This document shows, one piece after another, positions 54,196 to 64,000 of a stretch of 64,000 bases of DNA. Source of the DNA: Selaginella moellendorffii (lineage: Eukaryota; Streptophyta; Lycopodiopsida; Selaginellales; Selaginellaceae); assembly GCF_000143415.4 (NCBI RefSeq), contig NW_003314358.1, positions 66,961 through 130,960 on the forward strand, written 5' to 3'. The first letter of the stretch is position 1. Each line of letters begins with the position of its first letter. Under the pieces are notes generated by a model. That model had not been told where the DNA came from. It ran no database searches and was given only the letters and a program-made list of their open reading frames with translations. The position numbers were made by a program, and so were the translations under genes.

Positions 54196-55895
54196 TTACC
54201 AGAACGTACCTGGGAGCTGGAACGGGCGGGCATCGGGGGTGTTGTTCTCGGACAGTTGCGAGCATATCTTTGGTGTCACCGAGGACGAGTAGCCCTCCAC
54301 GTCCGTGCACTTCCAGGCGGTCAGTCCGGTGGTAGCATCCAGCGCTATGTCCTCCAAGCAGATATCTCTGAAAGGCACCTCCGGGATTCCCAGAATTCGT
54401 CCGGGCCTGTCCAGTGTGTTGCCCGTGACTCCCCTGACCGTCACCTTTTCTACGACTGGGAAAGCGGTGGCGTTGAAACCGTTGTCCGGGTGCTCGCTGG
54501 AGAAGCCGGAGATGGTGATGGCGGTCTGGATGTCGAGCAAGGTGATGCTGGAGAGGACAACGTTTCGGATGTAGGCGCCCCTGCCGACGCCAGTCCGGAT
54601 GGAAATTCCCGACTTGGTGCTCACTGCGACGAGGTCTTCCACCAGGACGTTCTCTATGCCACCCGAGGTCTCGCTTCCGATGGCTATGGCGGCCCCCCGC
54701 TTGGTCTGTCCGGTGACTCGACGGATATGGATGTTGGAGCTGGGCTGGCCGTAAGCGATGCCGTACTCGTCCCAGCCGCTCTTGATGGCGATCATGTCGT
54801 CTCCGTTGCTGATGTAGCAGTCCTGGATGCAAACGTTGGAGCTGGAATCTGGAAGAACTCTTGGAAGAGCCACCAAAGTTTTGAGAGAGATCCAGGGAAG
54901 AAAGTTTGAGAAACTTTGGAAGGATTTCTTTACCTGGATCGATGCCATCGGTGTTGGGCGAGTCCTGCGGCGCGAGGATTGTCACTCCCTGGATCAGGAC
55001 GTTGCTGCAAAGAAAGAAACGCTCAAAAATATTGAGAATCCAGGAAAGCTTACGTGCAGTAGACTGGATGGAGCGTCCAGAACGGGGAATTCACAAGCGT
55101 AACGTTCGAGATGATGATGTTGGTCGAGCTGACGAACTCCACGAGATGGCCTCTGGTGTGATTGAGAAGCCCGAGCTTGGACCATCGCCACCATTTGGCT
55201 CCTTGGCCATCGATGGTTCCATTCTCGCCTAGAACAAAAGAAAGAACAAAGGAAAAAGCCGGTGTGGCCAGCGGAAAAGAGGAAAAGAGCGTACCCGTGA
55301 TGACGACGTCTTCCAAATTCTCTCCGTGGACGAGGCTGATGTGCCTACCGCCGGGAAGCTCACGCCCTCTTCCATACGATGGCAATGGATCAATAATTGG
55401 CCACTGCGATGGATCCTGGCATGCAATCATCCAATCCACCGTTTCTTGGAAGAAATCGGGAAGAAATCTCAAGAAGGGAAGGAATTTCAAGAAAGGAGCG
55501 AGGAATGCTCGAGATCCAAGACAAGAATGCAAGAAAGAGAGGCCATAGCTGGGATTTCAAGAAAGAAAGATGTCGATCGGCCATACCTGAGAACCAAGAA
55601 TCACCGCTCCTCGCTCCAGATAGAGCGTGAAATGGCTGGTGAGGTTGAAGCTGCCAGTGAGCCAGCGGCCTTCCGGGACGTAGAGCATGGCGCCGCCTTT
55701 GTCGGTCGCCGTGATGGAGCTGAGGTAGAACATCGCATTCTGGAACGCGAGCGTGTTGAGCGTCACGCCGTCGCCGATGGCCCCAAAATCCACGATCGAT
55801 GCGCTGTGCGGCCGCGCGCCGATCGGAATTGCGCAAACAAGACAAGATTGCCATGCGATCCACAGCGACAGTAGCAAGAAATCCATGCGCCGCAT
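54196..55895 (-). CDS. GH28 polygalacturonase-like glycosidase, secreted
   Basis: Glycoside hydrolase family 28 enzymes cut pectic galacturonan in the cell wall. Exons (minus) 55895-55587, 55415-55295, 55228-55054, 55004-54934, 54848-54196; 442 residues. A signal peptide is present (FLLLSLWIAWQSCLVCA). Family motifs follow: IVDFGAIGDGVTLNT, ENGTIDGQGAKWW, SPNTDGIDP and NGDDMIAIKSGWDEYG, giving the catalytic Asp residues. In place of the usual GHG is IAIGSETSGGIENV, and the RIK position reads SIRTGVGRGAYI. This is the pattern of the plant clade with GSE(M/T)SGG that is annotated only as probable polygalacturonase, so the substrate may differ. ATG 55895 was chosen because it precedes the signal peptide. 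Confidence 0.9.
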
Positions 55896-56258
55896 TGCGA
55901 TTTGCGATCACCAGATGATCGCCTCCTCCCTCCCTCCTCCACAAGCTCTTCCTCGAAAGGATTGATCCACACGCACGGTCTGGCTGCCTTTCGCCATCGC
56001 CCTTCCAAGAATCAGCCCAGTTTCACGCAAAGCTACCAGACTAGAAATCTAATGTCCCCAACAATCCACGTGGCAGGTTTCTGAAGCGCCACGTGTAAAT
56101 CTCTAACCAAAGCACGACGTTTACCCTAATGACGATATTAAACTGGATTAATAGGCACTCCATTTGTTCTTTTGCATCTATTCTCTTTTGTATACAATGT
56201 ACAATCCAAAATTCACACACTCGCTAATGGCTTTAGATTTTGGAAGTCATCGTCCTGT

Positions 56259-59200
56259 TTAGTCTGTGAAAAACAAAACAAAACAAAACAAAAAAAAAAC
56301 GCTTGAAATCCATGAAGAAAAAGAGAAGAAAAGCTTGAAAGTTTTTTCTAGTACCTGGATTTGCTGAGAGACTGCTCGCATTCTCGCGTACTGTGCTCTC
56401 GCCTCTGGATCGTGAACCATGTCCTGGACGCGCTGGACTGCCGATTCGATTACGTGCTCCTTTTGTTTCCTTCCCTCTTGGAGAAACTCATCGTCGGCGG
56501 CTACTTCGTCTCCTTCCACCATCTTCTCCTCCGCCTGGAATCCCCGGAGACCGTGACGTCCTCTGTGCCAACGCAACACAACCTTCTCCAAAACTCCCAC
56601 GGACCACAAGATCTTCCTGTATTGCCGACGAGCCTGGTATCCTCGTACAATAGCCTGCCACCAAAAACAAAGAAAACTTTCAGTTATGAGATCACGGAAA
56701 AGGAGATCGAAAAGCAGCGAGCAAGCGAGAAAGCAAGAAAAACTTACCTGGATCTTTATGATTCTCTGGCGCGTTTGCAAGAACTCGTGCCGGCCTTTCC
56801 ACCCCCGAAACTTGGACTGGATCTTCGTGGCAGCCGAGTTTTGCTTCTTGATCTTGTGGCCACGGTAAGCTTTCTGGATCTTCTCTGCAGCCATGAGGTA
56901 CTCTACGTTGTCGCTGTTGATGTCTTGCAGTCTAGCTTCTTCTTCCTCTTGCTTCCTACGGAAAGTAAACTCCCGGAACGCCGACTGGATGAGCGCAGCA
57001 GCTTGCGTAGCCCGCCGGACTGCCGAGAGCGACTGTTTCAGAAAAGTATCGTCGGTGACACATTGGACGTCTTCTCCGGAAAGCAGACGGCTCGCGGCGC
57101 TTTCTCCAGCCAGACTAGCATTTGTATAATGTATCTCGTTCAGGCTCCCGTCCTTTAGCGTCAGTACCGATAGATGGTGTTCCAGAGATGCTTCCGCCAA
57201 GTAGCCCGCAATTCCAGGATAGCCACGGCACGAGGCTACATCCGCCGCTGTTTGGCCATTTGGATATGCCGGAGTTGGATCGGTAAGAAGCTCTGGCACT
57301 GCTTTGGCTCCAATGAGCGCTAGAATAACATCCTCCCTGCCAAACAGAAGAACCAAGAACCATAAGATGCGAAATCGAAACTACGCTTACCTTCCAAAGT
57401 GCGCAGCCCAATGCAAGGCCGTCCAGCCATGCAAGTCCCGAAAGTTTACGAGGACACCCGCTGCTAGCAATGGAGGGATCGCCCAGTCGAAGCCAAGAGC
57501 TGAGACGATGTGTATCATTCCCTGTCCTTCTTTGTCACACACGGAAGGCCCCTTTCCATCTTGTCCGGCACGTCTTATAAGCCATTCTTGCAACTTGAGC
57601 CGAGAGAAGACGTCGAAAATGCTATCTTTGATCTCGTGAGTTGTCCTGGACTTGTCCTTTATAGCAGCTGCAATGTCATCCCACTGTTCCAAGCCCTTCT
57701 TGAAGGAGTTGCGAATTTTGTTGGCGATCGCCTCGTTTACTGCTTGTCTCGGAACCTCGTCGGAGCATAGCATGCGAACGAACTTCAACTGAAGCAGGAG
57801 ATCCTCCGGCCTCAACTCCTTCTCAGTCGTAGAAGGAGCAGTCTGTGCCTTTCCACGGAACTCGAAGTCCCTGATTTCACTGCATGCTGTTCTATCGTTG
57901 CAGGTGATGTAGAATGGAACATTTCCAGCCGGGTGTGGAGGGCACATACAACGGAGGACATTGCTCCCAAGTATTTCTGCCCGCGCTTCAACTTCACCGA
58001 ACATGCAGCACCAATTATGTTGATGAGGTGACACCAAAAACTGGCCAGTAACAAGAACCTGGAAAATTTACGAGAAAAATAAGAAAACGAGGAATACACA
58101 AATTCTCACCTTTGTTTCCGAGTAAGCGTCTGCCCAGTCCGGTGAAAAATCAACAATTTTAAATTTCTGAACCGACATCTGAATGCTCGGCATCGATTGT
58201 TCGTAGGAAGAGGAAAAGTCTGTGTCGAGTTCTCCTCCTTTGTCCTCGAAAGTGGATGACAACAATGCGTCGGAATCAGACACGGGATCAACCGCAATCT
58301 CGTTCATGACCCACCGTCCGAAACTATCAAGCGAAGATAAGTGATTTAGTTGGGCGGCCTGCAACACAATAAAAGTCAGAAGAGATGGCAGGAACTAAAG
58401 CCTGAAGCGTTACATGGTGAGAGTCTCCAACAAAACTCAAAGGGCTGTCGGATTTTGCTGCCATATCCTCTTTGGCCACCCTCGGTTCGGGAATAGCAGG
58501 TGGTTCTACCAGCGAGTCCAAGTACTTTTCACTAGTGTCGGGTCCCTTGCTTTGTTCAAACACCTCTTCCCAAGTTGCAAACTTGAGACTACTGTCCCTT
58601 GAGTTTTCAGGGTGTTGCTGAATGTCAACCAAGTTGTCCCAGCCAGCCATGTCATAATCTATGTTACCATCGTTGTCTGCAAAAACATGGATCAAATGTT
58701 TCCTGCGAGACAACAGTGGCGTACCTGAAATCCCAAGTAATTCATTGATATCAGTTTTGCTCAAAGGTTGTGCGTTCACGGTTTGTGACTGATCTTGTCG
58801 GTCCTTTGACTGTCTTAGAGTTCTAGTCACGGTTTGGTTTGTTTGCCGCTTCTGATTTTGATCACTGCTTGACAGCTGATCCATCAAGGAGACTGGCCTT
58901 CTCTGTCTGTCCATGTCAATGATTTGGACATCATCAGCCTCATCCCCAGAATTCGCACCATCCGCATCTAATGAGTTCGGAGAATTCCCTTCTGGACTCT
59001 GAGAGTTCGCAGCTTGTTTTGCGAGCTGCCGGTCGAGAGATTGGTCGTGCAGCCGAAAGACACTTGACCTGTTTCCCTGAATACAAACACCATCTTAGTC
59101 TCCAGTATCGAAGGCAGAGATGAAAAACCTGGAGCGCCTCGAGATAGTGAACGAGGACAATATGTTCGTGTGCTCTGCAGAAAAGATAACACTTTCATTC

Positions 59201-59868
59201 CTTCTTCTACATTAACAATTCTACGCGAGACATACCCTTCCAGTAGCCAGTAACTACGACGCTGGAAGTTCATGTTCTCTTCCCCGTGAGCATAGTAGCA
59301 ATGCAAAGCATTGACGCTGCCTACCTGCGACAGGAACACAAAGAAAAATCAAGCACCAAAGACACACGTAGAAGCCACTACCTTTAGACGCTCATGCGCT
59401 TCCTTCACAGTTTTCCCATCTTTCTTCTTCCGCCAGTTGTGACCATCCTTTCGAAAGTACCGCAGCGCTTTGCGATCGAACAGGAACAGGCTTCCACCTG
59501 ACAGACGGAAAACCTTGATGCTCACTGGAAAGAGTCAAGCACGAGCTTACTTGGAGGCTGATAAGGCGGAGCCGGGCTGGTCTTCAAGTTAATCTCAGTA
59601 TAGCTTCGTAAAACCTCGCAAATTTCCGGAGGGCGCAGCCATCGCGACTGTGCATCGCGGACAATCTGCCTCAAATCTACAACCAGGGAGGAGGAGAATG
59701 AGCGATAGAGAAAGCCCCATGCGTTTCAGCTCGAGAGAAGCATTCCAATCGCAGGAATCACTGCCAATCGGAGAATGCGACACACAACAGCACAGCGCTC
59801 GATCGATTCGTCTTACCGAGCTGCGGCGGAGGCTGCTGGACAATTTGCGGGCGATCGCCTGCCGCCAT
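56259..59868 (-). CDS. CAMTA: CAMTA calmodulin-binding transcription activator
   Basis: CAMTA factors bind CGCG-type promoter elements and respond to Ca2+/calmodulin, acting in cold and defence signalling. All domains can be seen in order on the minus strand. The CG-1 DNA-binding domain is split over exons: MAAGDRPQIVQQ (59868), QSRWLRPPEICEVL (about 59650), LFLFDRKALRYFRKDGHNWR (about 59490), VGSVNALHCYYAHGEEN (about 59320) and EHIVLVHYLEALQ (about 59165). Next come a long variable region, a TIG domain (about 58150-57850: FSPDWADAYSETK, NVPFYITC), ankyrin repeats (about 57480-57200: LHGWTALHWAAHFGRED) and IQ motifs (AALIQSAFREFTFRRKQ, EKIQKAYRGHKIKK, AIVRGYQARRQYRK). There are many short introns. 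The C-terminal end is uncertain: the frame stops at 56259, but a donor-like gtacta follows QQIQ near 56352. Confidence 0.92.
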
Positions 59869-59869
59869 A

Positions 59870-60180
59870 AACCCTAGCTCCTCGTCCTAGCGCAAGCGCA
59901 AAAAGGAGAGAGGGGAGAAATGTTTCTGTGCTCTACGGACAATAAGCGGGCGTACGGGCTTTTGATGGTCACTTTTCCATAGGCCCAGGTTTGACTAGAG
60001 TCGGAGATTTTCTAGTTTTAGCAGGCTTGATCGAATTTAGCTAGCCAACATTTGCAAATTTCTTGATCGATCATGGGCACATTGCTAAGTGATACCACTA
60101 ATTGTTAGCCAGAATTCTAATAGGCCCATGGGAAAAGTCAACGGTCGTCATTAGCCCTAAAATTTCAAGCCTTGCATTGG
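59870..60180. other. CAMTA upstream region
   Basis: Leader and promoter of CAMTA by position. aaaccctagct directly precedes the ATG. No clear TATA box identified. Confidence 0.4.
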
Positions 60181-62310
60181 TGTTCCATCAAGTTCCTCTT
60201 TCTCTTATCCAGCTTCCACAAGATTCCATCCAGGCTATGATTTTTTGGGATGCAGTTGGCTGCATTGGCTGCGCTGCCTGATCCACGACCTTTGCTCCTT
60301 GACATTCTCTGATCTTATAGCCAAATTTCTTCTCCTCCTCACTAGCTCGCGAGCAAGACTCAGATCGGGCCTCAATCGCCAAAGCCATGGATCATCACGA
60401 TGTGAGATTGGCTGATCAAGAACGAGAAGCGTCGTCCCCCCAAGATGACATGTTTGTCTTGTTTCCAATCCAATGTAGCGTGAGGTGAGGAGGTCTCGGG
60501 TTTAGACATGGCAGGCTTCTAAAGAATCAGGATTCTTCCTCTGCTTTCGCCTTCTACTAGCACTGAGGTGAATTCTTGAAAGGGGCGTAATTCTCATTTC
60601 TCAGCAATGCTTTTCCTTTTCTTTTCTGGCTGCTCAAATGCATAAGTGAAGTGATCCTTGGCCTTCTTCCGCTTTATGATTTCCTGAACTCTCCTTTTGA
60701 TTGACAGATTCCCTTGCCTTGCCGGCAATTATGATCAACTATGCCATCGGTTAAAGTTTGATTTGCACAGGGGAGTTTTGAAGCAGAAGAGGGCCAAAGG
60801 ATCACCCAAGTTGCCAATCTGGATTTCTTGCGTTCTTCATTGCCAGTGTTAGGGATCGGGAGCGCTAGCAAGCTAAGCTATCCTGTGTTCTCCCATTTCC
60901 TCTTTCTTCCAGAAGATTCATCCAGGCCATATAAGCCCACATTGTCTCTCACTCGTGGCCCTTTCTTGCGTTGCGAGGAAAGGGCTGACGGTGAGCTCCA
61001 TGGCAGTGGTGCCGCTGGGGTTTGCCACAAAATGATCGGGAGGATCTTTCGGCTCCCTCCCTTGTGCCTATTCGCCCGTGCTGCGGATCGGGAGCGCAAG
61101 CAAGGTCAGAAGACTGCCTGATCACCCTGAGACGATAGACACTTATCTCAATTCCCTTGATCATCACGCTTCTTGCAATTGCGCATGGCTAGAAGCGTAG
61201 AGTGTGGCGATCACTCGGTTTGCTGAGGTGACCTCGTTTTCTCGTGTGGCCTCAAGAATCGCTTCATTTTCAGATTCCTGGCCAAGCGTTTACAAGTACA
61301 CATGGTTCTTCTTCTAAGAAAGGGGCGATCTTATTTCTCCGATGCTGAGCTTGATCCATCACTTCCTTGTCGTAGCAGCAAGACGAAACATCGTTCTTCT
61401 AGCAAGAGCTCGGTTGGAGCTGAGAAGCCATGCAAGTGGACATTTCACTGAGCCAGCGATGGTGGCGACGATTACAAGTTTTCACCTTCTTGCGATCTTT
61501 AGGCCCGTTTGGCATCTTGCCAATCCGACGGCCTCCATTAAACCAGAATATCTTGTTACCATGATCTTTACCATGTGACTGTCATCAATGTTATAAGCTC
61601 ATTCTTTGCTCCACAAACTCCTGACTTGCGTTCCGGAAGATTGCGTACTTTACCGCGTAACTCGCCATTTTCAGGGCACTAGGACACCGGATCCATGCGT
61701 CCATCTCCTCCATGGCAAGCGAATTGGACAACACTTGTTGAGCAACACCTTGCCTGTGAAAAACAATCAAGAAACAATCATGTGAAAAACAATCACAAGA
61801 AACAATCAAGATGGACTAAAGATTTCTCTTTATACTCACAGTCCAAGTCTCGCGATCGTGAGCCACATCCAGGTAAAAAACCAACACAAAGGAAACTTTA
61901 ACACTCGCTAAGGCAAGAACTGGAATATGGAAGGCTTACGTATCACCACCTCACCATTTTCAACTTGGACGATCTCCTACTCCCCACAGCATGCTGGATT
62001 TCTCCCTGGAAATTGGAGGGCCGGCATGGAAGTGGTGGTCGTTGACTGTGTTGCTAGAGCAACAGCGCCAGCAAGCTCAAAAAGACTGCTGCTTGATCCA
62101 CAATCTGATCTGATTATAGTCAAATTTCCCACACTAGGCGCAGGCAATCGAGCCCCAATCGCCAAAAGCGCTTGAAGCTCATATGTGAGATTGGTTGATC
62201 AAGTCGAGAAGCGTCGAGTGTGGCGATCCCACGAGATGATCTCTTTTTCTTGTTTCCACTCCAATATTGCGTGGGAATCGCTGGTCTTTTCCAAGCAAGC
62301 ATTCTTGAAG
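60181..62310. repeat. Diverged dispersed repeats, no supported gene
   Basis: 60270-60475 and 62085-62275 are homologous (ccccaatcgccaaa, tgtgagattggttgatcaa, cgagaagcgtcg, cttgtttccaatccaat). 61075-61260 shares the agaagcg-agagtgtggcgatc part. About 61760-61812 is a short aaacaatcaag tandem repeat. Only exon-like scraps are present. Confidence 0.5.
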
Positions 62311-63180
62311 AAATAGAATAGATTTATTCTTTGGTGGTCACCTGCAGCTACTGAATAAAATGAAGCTCCAAGATCCATCCCACGCTGGTGAGCGAGCTGC
62401 GAGGACCAAGATCCACGCCGCCATCGCCGCCAAGAGACTCTCCACTGTAAATTTCACAAATCCAGTCAATCTCTATGAGCTCGACCTGTGACCAGAAGCT
62501 TGCCCTCGATCGCGTCCTCATTGCCTTGCTCGTAACTCGCCACTCAGTGTGCTGTACGCTTTTTGAGCACCACCTTGCAAATCAATGAATGCACATCGTA
62601 AAGCCTGGCTGAACTGGGAGTGTCTCACGCCGGAGTCGAGAAAACTCGGAGCTTCTCATGCCTCGTGTGGAAGTCCGGCGTCCTACCTCGAGCAAAACAT
62701 TCGTTGTCTAAGATTTTCTCTGACAAGCCCGCTCTGCAGGACCAAAGCGAAAGACAAATTTCTCTTTACACAGTCCCGGATCCATGTCTTGCTGAAGTTC
62801 GTCTCTTTGGTTTTCGCTAACCAAGATCGATCAAGAGAAGGGAAAATGGGAAAAAAGAATTTTAGCCAGTATGCATTGCTTGTCACTAAGGTTTTTCAAA
62901 ATATACAGAGAGCTTTCCTCCTCAAACAGTTCCAAGCTTTCCATAAGAAACTCGTGATCAATGTACTGTGGACAACAAACTAAGAGAGCCTGCTTGCCAT
63001 CTTTATTTCTTGGCTGCTTCGAATTCATCTTAGAAGATCATCGCGAGCTTGTGTAAAGTGGTGACCAAGGACTTCACGACCTTCCAGAGAACTTTCAAGA
63101 ACAAGGAGAGAAACAGACATGAAACATCACCTTTCTCGAAAACCTCGTTGAAAGAAAGTGGCATATTCTTATTTTGATCT
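62311..63180. other. Exon-like scraps without a supported gene
   Basis: 62361-62447 reads MKLQDPSHAGERAARTKIHA followed by a gtaaat donor-like site; 62585-62983 has an open frame without a known domain. I cannot connect them into a gene. Confidence 0.3.
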
Positions 63181-63611
63181 TTCATCTTAACATCTGTTCT
63201 TGTTACCGTGGTAACAGGCATAGCCTATGTGAACAGTGGCCAACTGTCGTTTAACACGAAGGATCGCGACCTTAACCTTCATCATATCCAGGTAATAATA
63301 TTTGATTTATAAAAGACATAAATTATTATAAAATAATTAATATAAAATTAATTATTAATTATTAAAATTTTTTTTATAAATTATTTGATAACACAAAACC
63401 TTTATTTAATAACAACTATTGCCCTTAATTGCAGTGTTTCAAAGGGCTTACCTTGCTTGAAGTCATAAGACTTGACTTCACTGCAATTTCAAAGTGGAAG
63501 AACATTGGTAATAGATTCATGACGAAAAAAATATTTTTTTATTGTGAAGAAGGTTTCTTTGAAGCATGCAGGAGTATGGCATTTTTGAACAGCCACAAGT
63601 TAAATTTTTAA
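63181..63611 (+). CDS. Putative two-exon gene fragment, unknown
   Basis: An open frame reads ILTSVLVTVVTGIAYVNSGQ to LNLHHIQ and ends at 63290, followed by gtaata. After a 144-base GT-AG segment ending ttaattgcag (63434), a frame resumes CFKGLTLLEVIRLDFTAISK and runs to a stop at 63611. The first exon has a hydrophobic segment (ILTSVLVTVVTGIA). No start codon or family is recognised. The intron sequence is repeated nearly identically at 63708-63842. Confidence 0.35.
63291..63425 (+). repeat. AT-rich direct repeat, copy 1 (looks like an intron)
   Basis: Starts gtaataatatttgatttat and ends ttatttaataacaactat; about 135 bases. Nearly identical to 63708-63842. Extending to ttgcag at 63434 gives a full GT-AG intron shape. 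Confidence 0.8.
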
Positions 63612-63707
63612 GATTCAAAATTTAAAATTGCTAAGGTATTCAAATGCATTAAACATTTGGGAATCTTGTAAGTACTTTATAAATTGCCCTCTAAGCTCAA
63701 AAAAAAG

Positions 63708-63842
63708 GTAATAATATTTTATTTATAAAAGACATAAATTATTATAAAATAATTAATATAAAATCAATTATTAATTATTAAAATATTATTTTTCTATAAA
63801 TTATTTGATAACACAAAACCTTTATTTAATAACAACTATCCC
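63708..63842 (+). repeat. AT-rich direct repeat, copy 2
   Basis: Same sequence with a few substitutions and small length changes. It is preceded by aaaaaaag and followed by ccccctaatatt, so the acceptor-like end of copy 1 is not conserved. After it, 63853-63942 reads NASLTAKDGGVDVPSVDNDG and GAKDGGVGG before gtaaag, an exon-like piece. Confidence 0.8.
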
Positions 63843-64000
63843 CCTAATATTAATGCATCATTAACTGCCAAAGATGGAGGCGTGGATGTGCCATCAGTTG
63901 ACAATGATGGAAGCTCGGGAGCAAAAGATGGTGGTGTGGGAGGTAAAGAATCACATTCTATTGTGTTTAAGTTATAATAAATTTTCAAAAATTAAATAAA

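Noticed and set aside
54001-54909. 302-residue plus-strand ORF
   Set aside because: Antisense to the last exon of the GH28 gene, whose family motifs, signal peptide and exon phases are all consistent.
56361-57158. 265-residue plus-strand ORF
   Set aside because: Antisense to the CAMTA ankyrin/IQ exons.

Overview
The window is a piece of a plant nuclear genome, most likely a lycophyte of the Selaginella type (inference). The support is: spliced genes whose introns are mostly 50-75 nt, PLS/DYW-class pentatricopeptide (PPR) sequences, a CAMTA calcium/calmodulin-responsive transcription factor, a plant mitochondrial-type LpxD acyltransferase, a GH28 polygalacturonase, and large tracts of nested chromovirus-type Ty3/Gypsy elements. 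There is no bacterial-style operon structure, and I could support no rRNA, tRNA or CRISPR.

Layout. 1-17.1 kb is decayed, nested Gypsy DNA on both strands, with LTRs that carry a 6-bp-periodic array, one solo LTR with a 5-bp target duplication (ATTAA), a chromodomain remnant and a possible LINE scrap. 17.1-22.6 kb is a small gene island: a PPR relic, a ten-exon lpxD gene (minus), a DYW-class PPR reading frame broken by two frameshifts, and a small secreted lipid-transfer-like protein. 23.5-25.5 kb holds an inverted, decayed copy of a Copia-3'-end plus RING-gene block whose better copy lies at 47.8-50.2 kb. 25,620-29,273 is a PIF/Harbinger transposon with perfect 17-bp inverted repeats and an ACT target duplication. 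29.3-38.6 kb contains a Gypsy element (31,133-37,591; both LTRs, CATCT duplication) inserted in the array of an older, oppositely oriented LTR. 38.6-44 kb is LTR debris, tandem repeats and two hAT transposase relics.

44.9-45.8 kb is an island unlike its surroundings: an intact, intronless, very AT-rich ORF for a predicted secreted protein with a bulb-lectin-like C-terminus, followed by a 19-bp-stem inverted repeat. I consider this the most interesting locus.

49-60 kb is the main gene-rich part: a RING/coiled-coil protein, a RING-CH membrane protein, two tandem paralogous small membrane proteins, the splicing factor PRP38, a GH28 enzyme and a CAMTA factor. Reconstructed exon lengths sum to whole codons for lpxD (252 aa), the RING gene (228 aa), the RING-CH gene (190 aa), PRP38 (344 aa) and GH28 (442 aa), which supports those models. 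The genes do not form one pathway; they look like unrelated housekeeping and regulatory genes between transposon blocks. 59.9-64 kb has diverged repeats, exon-like scraps and two near-identical AT-rich segments, one of which has intron boundaries.
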